Origin: Chitinophagales bacterium
GTDB taxonomy: Bacteria > Bacteroidota > Bacteroidia > Chitinophagales > Chitinophagaceae
Direction of reading: 5' to 3'
Length of the DNA: 26,472 nucleotides
NCBI GenBank assembly: GCA_015654495.1
Contig: JAATGW010000504.1
Location: forward strand, 1 to 26,472
The notes under the pieces are model-generated. The model saw only the letters and a program-made list of their open reading frames with translations. It was not told the origin of the DNA and did no database searches. The position numbers and the translations under genes were made by a program. Below, piece after piece: positions 14,706 to 22,448 of the stretch (position 1 is the first letter of the stretch; each line of letters starts with the position of its first letter).

Positions 14706-14912
14706 CTATTGACTGAAATTGAATTTCTTGTCTGATGCCGAATTATTAGTGTAGTTATTTAAAATAGAAACAGCTATCTTCTCAGAATCACTATGTGGGG
14801 ATGTATAAAACTGATAGCAAAGTTTTTCTTTACCGGTACAAAAATTAACAGCCTTTGATATTATGGCTGCAAGGTGATTGTTAATCATTTGCTGAGGTTT
14901 ATTACAAATCAA
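14706..14912 (-). CDS. Possible small gene coupled to the lipoprotein gene
   Basis: This is a 68-residue frame from a TTG that overlaps the lipoprotein's TGA (TTGA); an internal ATG lies at codon 9. No family is recognised. Its ending SILNNYTNNSASDKKF resembles the end of the upstream lipoprotein, LRINNYFRTAVSNEKF (shared NNY, Ser and KF). This might mark a decayed duplication or be chance. AT-rich composition and the non-ATG start weaken the case. Confidence 0.25.
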   Translation of the reverse strand: MICNKPQQMINNHLAAIISKAVNFCTGKEKLCYQFYTSPHSDSEKIAVSILNNYTNNSASDKKFNFSQ

Positions 14913-15415
14913 TACGAAGCAAATTTTTCATTACTGACAGCCGTTCTGAAATAATTATTGATTCTTAATTCTGACTCTGATAATAACTCACGCGGTGGGC
15001 ATTCAGATAGCAGGCCGCCAAAGGCAGTGGAATCTTCTCCCGAAGTAATAAACAAATGCTTAAGCCTGTTGTTTTCGAAAACACGAATGGTGTCACCATC
15101 TTTCAGATGCCATCGCTTCGCAGTTGTATAAAGAACTTTAGGGGAATCAACAATATCAGAATTATTTTTACCGTGGAAAGCCAGTTTAAGATTGCCGCTT
15201 CCGCTTTTTGAAAGGAATAATAGTTTTTCGCCAATACCTTTTGCGAACTGGATGGTATCGGGATAATTACCGGCACCGTTTGAAATAAAAATATAGGTCA
15301 GTTTTTCTGCCAGGATTTCAGGTTCATTACTATCGTTTGCAGATTTTGAACAGGAAAATACCAGTGCCATAAAAAGCAGGAGAAATAAGGCTGGGTACAA
15401 AGATTTTTTGTGCAT
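14909..15415 (-). CDS. Unknown lipoprotein
   Basis: This 168-residue protein starts with a type II signal peptide, MHKKSLYPALFLLLFMALVFSC, with a lipobox at VFSC (Cys 22). The mature part is mostly beta-strand and loops (KLTYIFISNGAGNYPDTIQF, LKLAFHGKNNSDIV, DGDTIRVFENNRLKHLFITS). No catalytic motif or repeat is visible, and I do not recognise the family. It is likely anchored in the cell envelope. About 155 bases separate it from the NUMOD4/HNH gene upstream. Confidence 0.75.
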   Translation of the reverse strand: MHKKSLYPALFLLLFMALVFSCSKSANDSNEPEILAEKLTYIFISNGAGNYPDTIQFAKGIGEKLLFLSKSGSGNLKLAFHGKNNSDIVDSPKVLYTTAKRWHLKDGDTIRVFENNRLKHLFITSGEDSTAFGGLLSECPPRELLSESELRINNYFRTAVSNEKFASY

Positions 15416-15570
15416 TTCACAGAGTTTGCCTGTAAAATAATATAGAAAGTAGAATAATGAAAATACCAGGCCGGATTTCAGTGCAAAAAAATCAATGAAG
15501 TCATCCGTGGTTGCCGTCAGTCAGGAAATCTGGAACCAATTGAAAGAAAGATTAAACTTTTCGATGGATA

Positions 15571-16398
15571 TTATTTCGCGGGTTCAACATCGGACCAGTT
15601 TTCACCTCTTTTGATCCTGAGTATTTGGGTATTGGTTACTTTAAACTGTTTTACAAGGGTTCGCATGGGTTTGCCCTGGTTAAGCAGTTTTTTCAGCAAC
15701 ATCACTTTTGTCACAGTAAGTTTATTTGAACCGGATTCCTGCTTGCGGAAGGCTCTGAGTTTCTTCTCTTCAATTACTTTGGGACTATGTTGCTGATGAC
15801 TGTAATTTTCTTCTGGTGTCATCCATTTGAGGTTGGACACTTTATTATTCAGCTTATCATGGTCCAGGTGAGCTACTATTGTTTGTTCTGCTGTTGGTTT
15901 AGGAAGAAAGTATTCGGCTACCAGACGGTGATATAAAGCATGATAGTGAATGGTCCTGTTTTTCAGATCTGCCGCATATTTTTTACTCAGCGAGGTCTTG
16001 AGCGTGGTAAGCAATTCCATCGCCTGGTCAACTTCCTTCTTTGTTTCAAAATAAGCCGCGTCGTGCTTTTTCTTGATTTTGAGACTGTGTTTTTTGGGGC
16101 TTATTTTTTTGTACAGTTTACTGATCTGCTCCTGGAGATATTTGAAATGAGCCTCGGTTTTAGGTTCGCGGGCTTTGAAAAATTTCAGACGAACTATTTT
16201 ATATCCATTCGTCAGTGAACCCTTTAACAGATTCCCTTCCTTGTTTTTTTTGTGAAAAGAACGAAGACGGCCCAGATTAGAAACTTCAAAACGGCTTTCA
16301 TTAGCAAACTCAAAATCAAATACAACTGGCTTCCAGACTTCACCTGAATACTCTTTTTGCATGATCCAACGATGTTGTGATTGTTCGGGATGTGTCAA
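15571..16398 (-). CDS. NUMOD4/HNH endonuclease-like protein
   Basis: This 275-residue protein combines three modules. NUMOD4 lies at about residues 19-72 (EVWKPVVFDFEFANESRFEV, SNLGRLRSF, GYKIVRLK). HNH_3 lies at about 152-193 (HALYHRLVAEYFLP, then AHLDHDKLNNKVSNLKW), with His178 and His180 and the NN pair as expected. A helix-turn-helix-like C-terminus (KLTVTKVMLLKKLLNQG ... VTNTQILRIKRGENW) spans about 226-268. Between the first two lies a lysine-rich helical insertion of about 75 residues. These modules come from phage and homing endonucleases, but the gene here is free-standing, with no intron or phage neighbours. Codon 13 (16362) is an alternative Met start, closer to the conserved EVWKP. 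Confidence 0.82.
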   Translation of the reverse strand: MTHPEQSQHRWIMQKEYSGEVWKPVVFDFEFANESRFEVSNLGRLRSFHKKNKEGNLLKGSLTNGYKIVRLKFFKAREPKTEAHFKYLQEQISKLYKKISPKKHSLKIKKKHDAAYFETKKEVDQAMELLTTLKTSLSKKYAADLKNRTIHYHALYHRLVAEYFLPKPTAEQTIVAHLDHDKLNNKVSNLKWMTPEENYSHQQHSPKVIEEKKLRAFRKQESGSNKLTVTKVMLLKKLLNQGKPMRTLVKQFKVTNTQILRIKRGENWSDVEPAK

Positions 16399-16772
16399 CC
16401 AAAAACGGCCGGGTGTTGCTGAAGTACGGGAAGATTTCCCAGTGCCCCGGTTAGCGAAAAGCCATTCGGTTCGAAAGCCTAAGATATAACAAAATTCTTA
16501 AGTGCGAAATATTATTAATAAAACAAAGAGAAAAAATAATTTCTTCTCCCCGAAATTGATTTTAACCCGAATGCTGCACCAGTAAGAGCTTTTGCAATCG
16601 GTTTAAATTGAGTTATTCCTTAAAACCTTTAGTGCTAACGTTAAAGACTCACCGCTTTTCGGAACTGTGGGCCGTTTAACTTTTTAAGGCTTTACTTAAG
16701 AAATGGTTTAACGTTGAAACGGCTATGCTGGTTTGGTGGTCATTCTAACCGGGCGACAAGCCAGGAAATGGA
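16399..16772. other. 374-base gene-free gap with scattered heptamer units
   Basis: The gap lies between the NUMOD4/HNH start and the dnaG stop. It contains TAACGTTA at 16636-16643 and GTTTAACGTTGAAAC at 16706-16720, single members of the heptamer family. It also contains an inverted repeat GCCGTTT (16671-16677) / AAACGGC (16717-16723), which could end dnaG transcription. No open frame, tRNA or known RNA is recognisable. Confidence 0.6.
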
Positions 16773-18728
16773 TTATTTCAGAATTACGGTTCCTGTTAAA
16801 CGGGTGAGGTCGATTTCCAATGCTTTCAGGTGCTGGTGTGTCTGTAGTAGTGTAAGCAGTTCTTCTCCCGCAGGATTCTTTTCTATGTCCTGCTGGTTTT
16901 CAAGAATCATCCGCCTGATCTTTCTAAGCTTCAGATATGTAATACATGAAAAAACTTCCTGCCTGTACAATTCTTCCCTTGTGGGCATAGGGCCATCGTA
17001 ATATTCTTTCCATTTGGGGCTGATCTCATATTGTGTGTCCATCAGATCAACTGCCAGTTGTCTGATCTGGTTATCCTCATGGTATAAGAAGCTTTTTGGC
17101 CCGGGGTCCAGCCCGTCACGGTACCAGGTTTTGTAAATGTCTGTCATTTGCAAAAGCTTCTTATTATCCAGAAGATCGCCAAGTCCATTCACTTCAATTT
17201 CGTCAAAAATAAAATCTGCAACGGTTTGTGTTTCATCCCAGGGTTTATTACCGAATTCAATGAGAGAACGGACCATTGCTCTTTCATTCATCTCATCACG
17301 GAATAAAAGGAATAACGCATTTTCATCAGTATCCGGAGCCGCGGTTTGTTCCGAATCGATGCGGTTCCAGTCTTCACGCGATTGCTTGCTGCCGGATTTT
17401 TTTTCCTCCTTCAGCATTTTTTCCCTGATGAACTGGTTGACCAGCGTAGTGAGGCCAGCTTCATCTATTTTCATCAATTCCGCGCTCCTGTGGATATAAT
17501 CCTGCTGGCGGGTAAAATCTTCAGCTTTATTGAGTTTTGAAATTGTTTCGGCAATCTGATTTACCAGGGCTGCTTTTTTTGTGCTGTCGTTTCCGGCTTC
17601 TCTTAACGAAGCTTCAACCTGAAACAGGATTATATCTTTCCTTGCTGACTGAATAAAACTTCTGAATTCTTCTGCGCCTACCTTCCGTACATAAGAGTCC
17701 GGATCCTCCTTGTCAGGAATGAGAACCAGTTTTACATTTAAACCTTCTTCTATTGCCAGATCGAGCCCCCGCAGGGCAGCTTTGATCCCGGCATTATCTC
17801 CATCATAAATAATGGTTAGGTTATTTGAATACTTTTTTATCAATCGAAGCTGGTCCGGCGTAAGGGAAGTTCCGCCTGATGCCACCACATTTTCAACTCC
17901 GGCCTGGTGTAGTGATATAACATCAGTATATCCTTCCACCAGGAGGCATTCATTTTCGCGATCAATTGCATGGCGCGCAAAATAAGATCCATAAAGAATC
18001 CTGCTCTTAATATAGATCTCGTTCTCAGGTGTGTTTATATATTTCGGAGCCCGGTCATTTTTCCCTATGATACGCGCACCGAATCCCAGCACTTTACCAC
18101 TTTGATTGTGAATGGGAAAAATAATGCGGCCATGGTAATTATCTGCTGGCTTATTATCGCGCATCACTATCAGTCCGCTTTTCTGCAGCAGTTCCGGATT
18201 ATAGTGCGCCGCAATTGCTGCTTTGGCGAAATGATCGCGTGCCGATGAATTGTAGCCTAATTGAAATTTCTGAATAGTATGATCAGTGAATCCGCGTTCT
18301 TTCAGATATGCCAGTCCGATATCCGTCCCTTCTTCAGTATTATAAAGTGTGTCAGTAAAAAATTTCTGGGCAAACTGATTTAATATATAAAGGCTGTCGG
18401 CAACCTGTTGTTGTTGCCTGTATTCCGGACTGGTTTCAGTTTCTGTGATTTCAACCCCATACCTGTTAGCAAGCCAGCGCAGCGCCTCCACATAGGAATA
18501 TTTTTCGTGCTCCATGAGGAAGCCGATTGTATTTCCACTTCTTCCACAACCAAAACATTTATAAATTTCCTTGGAAGGTGAAACTGTAAACGAAGGAGAT
18601 TTTTCGTTGTGAAAAGGGCAGAGGCCCAGGTAGTTGGTCCCTCTTTTTTTCAGTCTCACAAATTCACCAATTACTTCAATAATATCAATCTTCGACTGAA
18701 TTTCCTGTATGGTTTGCTGCGGGATCAA
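16773..18728 (-). CDS. dnaG: DNA primase
   Basis: DnaG makes RNA primers at the replication fork. The 651-residue protein has all three parts. The N-terminal CHC2 zinc-binding domain has ligands C37, H40, C58 and C61 (CPFH ... CFGC). The catalytic core follows, with the basic groove motif RIIFPIHNQSGKVLGFGARI, the TOPRIM acidic residues in LLVEGYTDVISLHQAG, and IIYDGDNAGIKAALRGLD with LIPDKEDPDSYV. The C-terminal helical domain (about 450-651) should contact the DnaB helicase. The start at ATG 18728 (MIPQQTIQEIQSKIDIIEVI) is the normal N-terminus. It is separated from the upstream cytochrome gene by a 52-base gap filled by a degenerate heptamer array. Confidence 0.98.
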   Translation of the reverse strand: MIPQQTIQEIQSKIDIIEVIGEFVRLKKRGTNYLGLCPFHNEKSPSFTVSPSKEIYKCFGCGRSGNTIGFLMEHEKYSYVEALRWLANRYGVEITETETSPEYRQQQQVADSLYILNQFAQKFFTDTLYNTEEGTDIGLAYLKERGFTDHTIQKFQLGYNSSARDHFAKAAIAAHYNPELLQKSGLIVMRDNKPADNYHGRIIFPIHNQSGKVLGFGARIIGKNDRAPKYINTPENEIYIKSRILYGSYFARHAIDRENECLLVEGYTDVISLHQAGVENVVASGGTSLTPDQLRLIKKYSNNLTIIYDGDNAGIKAALRGLDLAIEEGLNVKLVLIPDKEDPDSYVRKVGAEEFRSFIQSARKDIILFQVEASLREAGNDSTKKAALVNQIAETISKLNKAEDFTRQQDYIHRSAELMKIDEAGLTTLVNQFIREKMLKEEKKSGSKQSREDWNRIDSEQTAAPDTDENALFLLFRDEMNERAMVRSLIEFGNKPWDETQTVADFIFDEIEVNGLGDLLDNKKLLQMTDIYKTWYRDGLDPGPKSFLYHEDNQIRQLAVDLMDTQYEISPKWKEYYDGPMPTREELYRQEVFSCITYLKLRKIRRMILENQQDIEKNPAGEELLTLLQTHQHLKALEIDLTRLTGTVILK

Positions 18729-18743
18729 GGATGCAAGTTATTT

Positions 18744-18778
18744 AAAGTTCAACGTTTAATATTAATCCTTCAACGTTG
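18744..18778. repeat. Degenerate heptamer array upstream of dnaG
   Basis: Five 7-base units can be read in phase: AAAGTTC, AACGTTT, AATATTA, ATCCTTC and AACGTTG. They lie between the dnaG start (18728) and the stop of the membrane cytochrome gene (18781), both on the minus strand. Two units match the family core; the others are decayed. Confidence 0.65.
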
Positions 18779-18780
18779 AG

Positions 18781-20949
18781 CTACTCGAAAAAAAGTTCAT
18801 CAATAAAAATCCATCCTTTCTGCCCTTTGCCACCATGCCAGGCAGGAAGTTTCTGCACATTTCGTGCTTGAATTTCGATGTACCTGTATTTTCCAGGTTT
18901 AACTGTAACGGGATAAGGTTTGATCCTGGCAGGCCCATACTTTGTTGGTTGCACGGGCACCAGTTTCCCGATTTCGGTAAGATGAGTTGAGTCATCGCCG
19001 CCACGAATGATGATATATTCAGGTGGAAACATATAGCCACCAGTATTATCAGCCAGGCTGAGCGTTATTTTTGAAAGCTGAACCGGTTCTTTAAAACTTG
19101 CAACGGCTCCAAAAGCCTGTTCTCTGAAGCCCAGCCAGTTCATCAGGTTATTACCCAAATCTCCTTTTTGATCATCTATAAGGTTTGCACCACCCTCCAG
19201 CGTGTACCTGGGGTCGGGTGCAGATTCCAATCTTACATTAACCGGCTTAACTCCGGAAACAAAAAGCTGGTATTCAATAATTCTGCTGCTGTACCATCCC
19301 GGCAAAACTGCAAGCGCTTTTATAGTTGTGGGGCTATCGATCCTGATCGGTGTTTTGTACACTGTACCTGTCAAGCTATCCGGGTCCTTGCCATCAATGG
19401 TGAATCTGATCAGTGTTCCGGGAAGCGAATGTTTCAGTTCAACTTCAGAACCTTTTGTAACAACGAGTTTCTCCGGATTCTTAAGCGCCGGTGCGGTTAA
19501 TGTCAGTTTTTCCGCTGTGTCAGGAACATAGCCGCGATCCCATGCGACCAACGGAAATTTCTGCCGCAGGCTTGCAGCATAGGCGCTATCTACCGGTGTG
19601 TTCCAGAGAAAGACTTTTTTCAAAGAAGGAATTTCATTGAGTTTGTCCAGATTTTTCAGATCAATTTTTGTATTGGCCAGAGAAATCGTTTTCAGTTTCG
19701 TACAGGATTTCAGCTCTGAAAAACCAGATCCAACCACATCAGTACCATTTAAGAAAAGATGCTCCAGGTTATGAAATGTTCCCAGTTCTTTCATGATATC
19801 ATCCTTAACAGGCATATTGGAAAGATTGATACTTACAATCTGAGTTTTCACAGGCTGGAGTGCTGTGAACATCTCAGGTTTAAAATAAGCACGCACAAAA
19901 AAACTCACATTCAGTGCCGGCGAATTTTTTGATCTTGGGCTGATCGTACGGAAGGGATTTGTCAGTTGTGCCAATGTGCTTTCATCAGCGGGAGCAAATG
20001 TATAATGGGTTGTGTCTGCGGGTACCTCATCAGAAGCCTGGATAAAAGCAGCAGCCAGTTTTCTAAGGCTATCGTCGATGGCATATTCTCTGAAACTTTT
20101 TTTGATATCAGCTCCGTATGAAATCCAGGTTTCAATAAGATTGATTTCTTCCTCTGTCAGCTGAGGTTTTCCCTTCGGAGGCATATGTTTTTTGTCGGAA
20201 GGATCAAGGATTGCACGTTTAATAATATGACTGTTCAGAGGATTTCCTGCAATCCATAAAGGGCCATCCTTGCCACCTTTCAGCATCCTGTCGATATCAG
20301 TCATCACCAGATTTCCCTTTGCCTTTTTTTCATTGTGGCAGGAGAAGCATTTCGCTTCAAGAACCGGCATTACAGAGGCTTCAAAAATTGCGCTGCTATC
20401 GGTGAATATCTTTTTCTGACCAGCGATGATTTCTTCTTCAACGCCTGAGAGAAAATCTTCACCGTGCGTAAGGGTGCCACCGAAATGACTACCCACCACC
20501 ATTACTATGCAATTAAGCAAAACAAAAAAATTGATCAGCTTTGCATTCACCCACTGATAAGTATAACCGATCCAGATGAGGAAACAAAGAATGGCTGTGA
20601 CCGATCCGGTAATCAGGTGACGTTGAAGTAAAACAGGATCATATCCGCCGCTGATGGAGAGAAATAACCCGCTGAGCGCACTCAGCGTTACAAAAAATGC
20701 GGCATGCAGCAGGATAAATCCGAAAATATTCTCAATTGAGTTATGATCACCGAAAGATTTTCTGAAGAATGCAAATATCGGGAGCAATAACAGCAGGACA
20801 ATCGGGAAATGCAAAAGCAGGGGATGAAATCTTCCGAGGTCCTGCAACCATAAGGGGACCACTAAATGATCTTTAAAAACGAGCAAAACTATCAGGATCA
20901 CCTGCAGAAAAAAAACCAGGTTTGAAAGGATTGAACGATATGTTACCAT
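18781..20949 (-). CDS. Membrane cytochrome c with LRR and FN3-associated modules
   Basis: This 722-residue multidomain protein starts with about five membrane segments (residues 10-160) that carry HPLLLHFPIVLLL and GSHFGGTLTHGEDFL, as in DUF2231-type membrane domains, whose histidines may bind heme b. A planctomycete-type cytochrome c domain (PSCyt1) follows, with CFSCH at 201-205 and the distal HMPPKGKPQLTEEEI. Next are leucine-rich repeats (about 370-470), an FN3-associated/chitobiase C-terminal-like module (FTIDGKDPDSLTGTVYKTPI) and a beta-sandwich ending in RYIEIQARNVQKLP, resembling carbohydrate-binding discoidin domains. It is the third gene of an operon with DUF1501 and PSCyt1/DUF1549/DUF1553 genes and is probably periplasmic-facing. 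Substrate and electron partner are unknown. Confidence 0.87.
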   Translation of the reverse strand: MVTYRSILSNLVFFLQVILIVLLVFKDHLVVPLWLQDLGRFHPLLLHFPIVLLLLLPIFAFFRKSFGDHNSIENIFGFILLHAAFFVTLSALSGLFLSISGGYDPVLLQRHLITGSVTAILCFLIWIGYTYQWVNAKLINFFVLLNCIVMVVGSHFGGTLTHGEDFLSGVEEEIIAGQKKIFTDSSAIFEASVMPVLEAKCFSCHNEKKAKGNLVMTDIDRMLKGGKDGPLWIAGNPLNSHIIKRAILDPSDKKHMPPKGKPQLTEEEINLIETWISYGADIKKSFREYAIDDSLRKLAAAFIQASDEVPADTTHYTFAPADESTLAQLTNPFRTISPRSKNSPALNVSFFVRAYFKPEMFTALQPVKTQIVSINLSNMPVKDDIMKELGTFHNLEHLFLNGTDVVGSGFSELKSCTKLKTISLANTKIDLKNLDKLNEIPSLKKVFLWNTPVDSAYAASLRQKFPLVAWDRGYVPDTAEKLTLTAPALKNPEKLVVTKGSEVELKHSLPGTLIRFTIDGKDPDSLTGTVYKTPIRIDSPTTIKALAVLPGWYSSRIIEYQLFVSGVKPVNVRLESAPDPRYTLEGGANLIDDQKGDLGNNLMNWLGFREQAFGAVASFKEPVQLSKITLSLADNTGGYMFPPEYIIIRGGDDSTHLTEIGKLVPVQPTKYGPARIKPYPVTVKPGKYRYIEIQARNVQKLPAWHGGKGQKGWIFIDELFFE

Positions 20950-20994
20950 GAAAGATCTTCTCCGGATTGATTTTTTAGTTAAGTGAAAGGCGCA

Positions 20995-22446
20995 TCAGGC
21001 AAGGATGTCCTTCACGATAGCACCTTCTACATCAGTAAGTCTGTACCGCCTTCCTAAATGCCGGTAAGTGAATTGCTCATGATGCATCCCGAGAAGATGC
21101 AGCATCGTGGCATGAAAGTCATGTACACTCACAGGATCTTTTACGATATTATATCCGAACTCGTCTGTTTCGCCATATGACATACCGGGTTTTATACCAC
21201 CACCGGCCATCCATATACTGAAACATTTCGGATGATGGTCTCTTCCATAATTTTCTTTCGAAAGGTTACCCTGGCAATAATTTGTTCTGCCGAATTCTCC
21301 ACCCCAGATCACCAGGGTTTCATCAAGCAGTCCTCTTTGTTTTAAATCCTGTACCAATGCAGCAGATGCGCGATCCACATCCTGGGCCTGTAAAGGCATT
21401 TCGCCAACCAGGTTTCCATGCTGATCCCATCCCTGGTGATATAGCTGAACAAATCTTACACCCGCTTCTGAAAGTTTTCTGGCGAGCAGGCAATTGGCAG
21501 CATATGTTCCGGGAACCAGACAATCGGCGCCGTACATTTTTATAATATGATCCGGTTCACGCGAAAGATCAGTTAGCTCAGGCACTGCAGTCTGCATGCG
21601 GTAGCTCATTTCATACTGCTGTACCTTGGTCTGTATTTCCGGATCACCGAATTTGTCGAAAGACATATTGTTGAGCTTCGCAAGTTCATCCAGCATATCA
21701 CGCCTTGATACCTTATCCTGGCCCTGCGGATTTTTCAAATACAGCACCGGATCTTCGCCGCTGCTGAATACCACGCCCTGGTGTACGCTATCAAGAAAAC
21801 CATTAGTCCACAACTTGCTGTATACACCCTGTCCATTGCCTCTGCCTCTTGATAACAGCACACAATAAGCAGGAAGGTTTTTGTTATCACTGCCTAATCC
21901 ATAACTCATCCAGGCACCCATACTTGGCCGGTTGCCCTGCTGAGCGCCGGTCTGGAAAAATGTGAGCGCGGGATCATGATTTATTGCATCGGTATGAATC
22001 GTTTTTATCACACAGATATCATCAACAATTTTGGCCATATTGGGAAACATTTCACTTATCCATGTTCCCGCCTGACCATGCTGGTTAAATTTAAATGCTG
22101 ATCCAACAAGAGGAAATTTCTTTTGCCCTGCAGTCATCCCGGTTAGTCGCTGACCCATGCGTACAGATGCCGGCAGATCCTGGCCGAGCATTTCAACAAG
22201 CTTGGGTTTGTAATCGAATGTTTCCAGTTGCGAAGGGGCACCATTCTGAAACAGATAGATTACCCGTTTTGCTTTTGGTGCAAAATGTGGAAGCCCTGCA
22301 AGCAAGGCCTGACCCTCATCTTCTTTTTTCCCGAATAGATCCGGAAGCAGGAGAGAGCCTAAAGCAACACCACCAATACCCAGACCTGCTTTGGTAAGAA
22401 AATGTCTTCTTGTAGTGTTTAATCTGAATTTATTGAATTCGTTCAT
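20995..22446 (-). CDS. DUF1501 protein, Tat-exported, sulfatase-like
   Basis: This 483-residue member of DUF1501 belongs to the alkaline phosphatase/sulfatase superfamily. The N-terminus has a twin-arginine signal (TTRRHFLTKAGLGIGGVALG, R13-R14), so it is folded before export. Conserved segments are VIYLFQNGAPSQLETFDYKP, IHTDAINHDPALTFFQTGAQ, GVRFVQLYHQGWDQHGNL, TLVIWGGEFGRTNY, then GRDHHPKCFSIWMAGGGIKP and VHDFHATMLHLLGMHHEQ. The His and Asp positions suggest a metal site. No catalytic Cys/Ser of classical sulfatases is obvious. The gene begins two bases after the upstream gene's stop, so co-translation is expected. The enzymatic activity of the family is unproven. Confidence 0.93.
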   Translation of the reverse strand: MNEFNKFRLNTTRRHFLTKAGLGIGGVALGSLLLPDLFGKKEDEGQALLAGLPHFAPKAKRVIYLFQNGAPSQLETFDYKPKLVEMLGQDLPASVRMGQRLTGMTAGQKKFPLVGSAFKFNQHGQAGTWISEMFPNMAKIVDDICVIKTIHTDAINHDPALTFFQTGAQQGNRPSMGAWMSYGLGSDNKNLPAYCVLLSRGRGNGQGVYSKLWTNGFLDSVHQGVVFSSGEDPVLYLKNPQGQDKVSRRDMLDELAKLNNMSFDKFGDPEIQTKVQQYEMSYRMQTAVPELTDLSREPDHIIKMYGADCLVPGTYAANCLLARKLSEAGVRFVQLYHQGWDQHGNLVGEMPLQAQDVDRASAALVQDLKQRGLLDETLVIWGGEFGRTNYCQGNLSKENYGRDHHPKCFSIWMAGGGIKPGMSYGETDEFGYNIVKDPVSVHDFHATMLHLLGMHHEQFTYRHLGRRYRLTDVEGAIVKDILA

Positions 22447-22448
22447 AC

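Noticed and set aside
16440..16480. tRNA-like GGTTCGAA stretch
   Set aside because: The flanking bases do not pair into a T-arm, and no acceptor or anticodon stem could be built.
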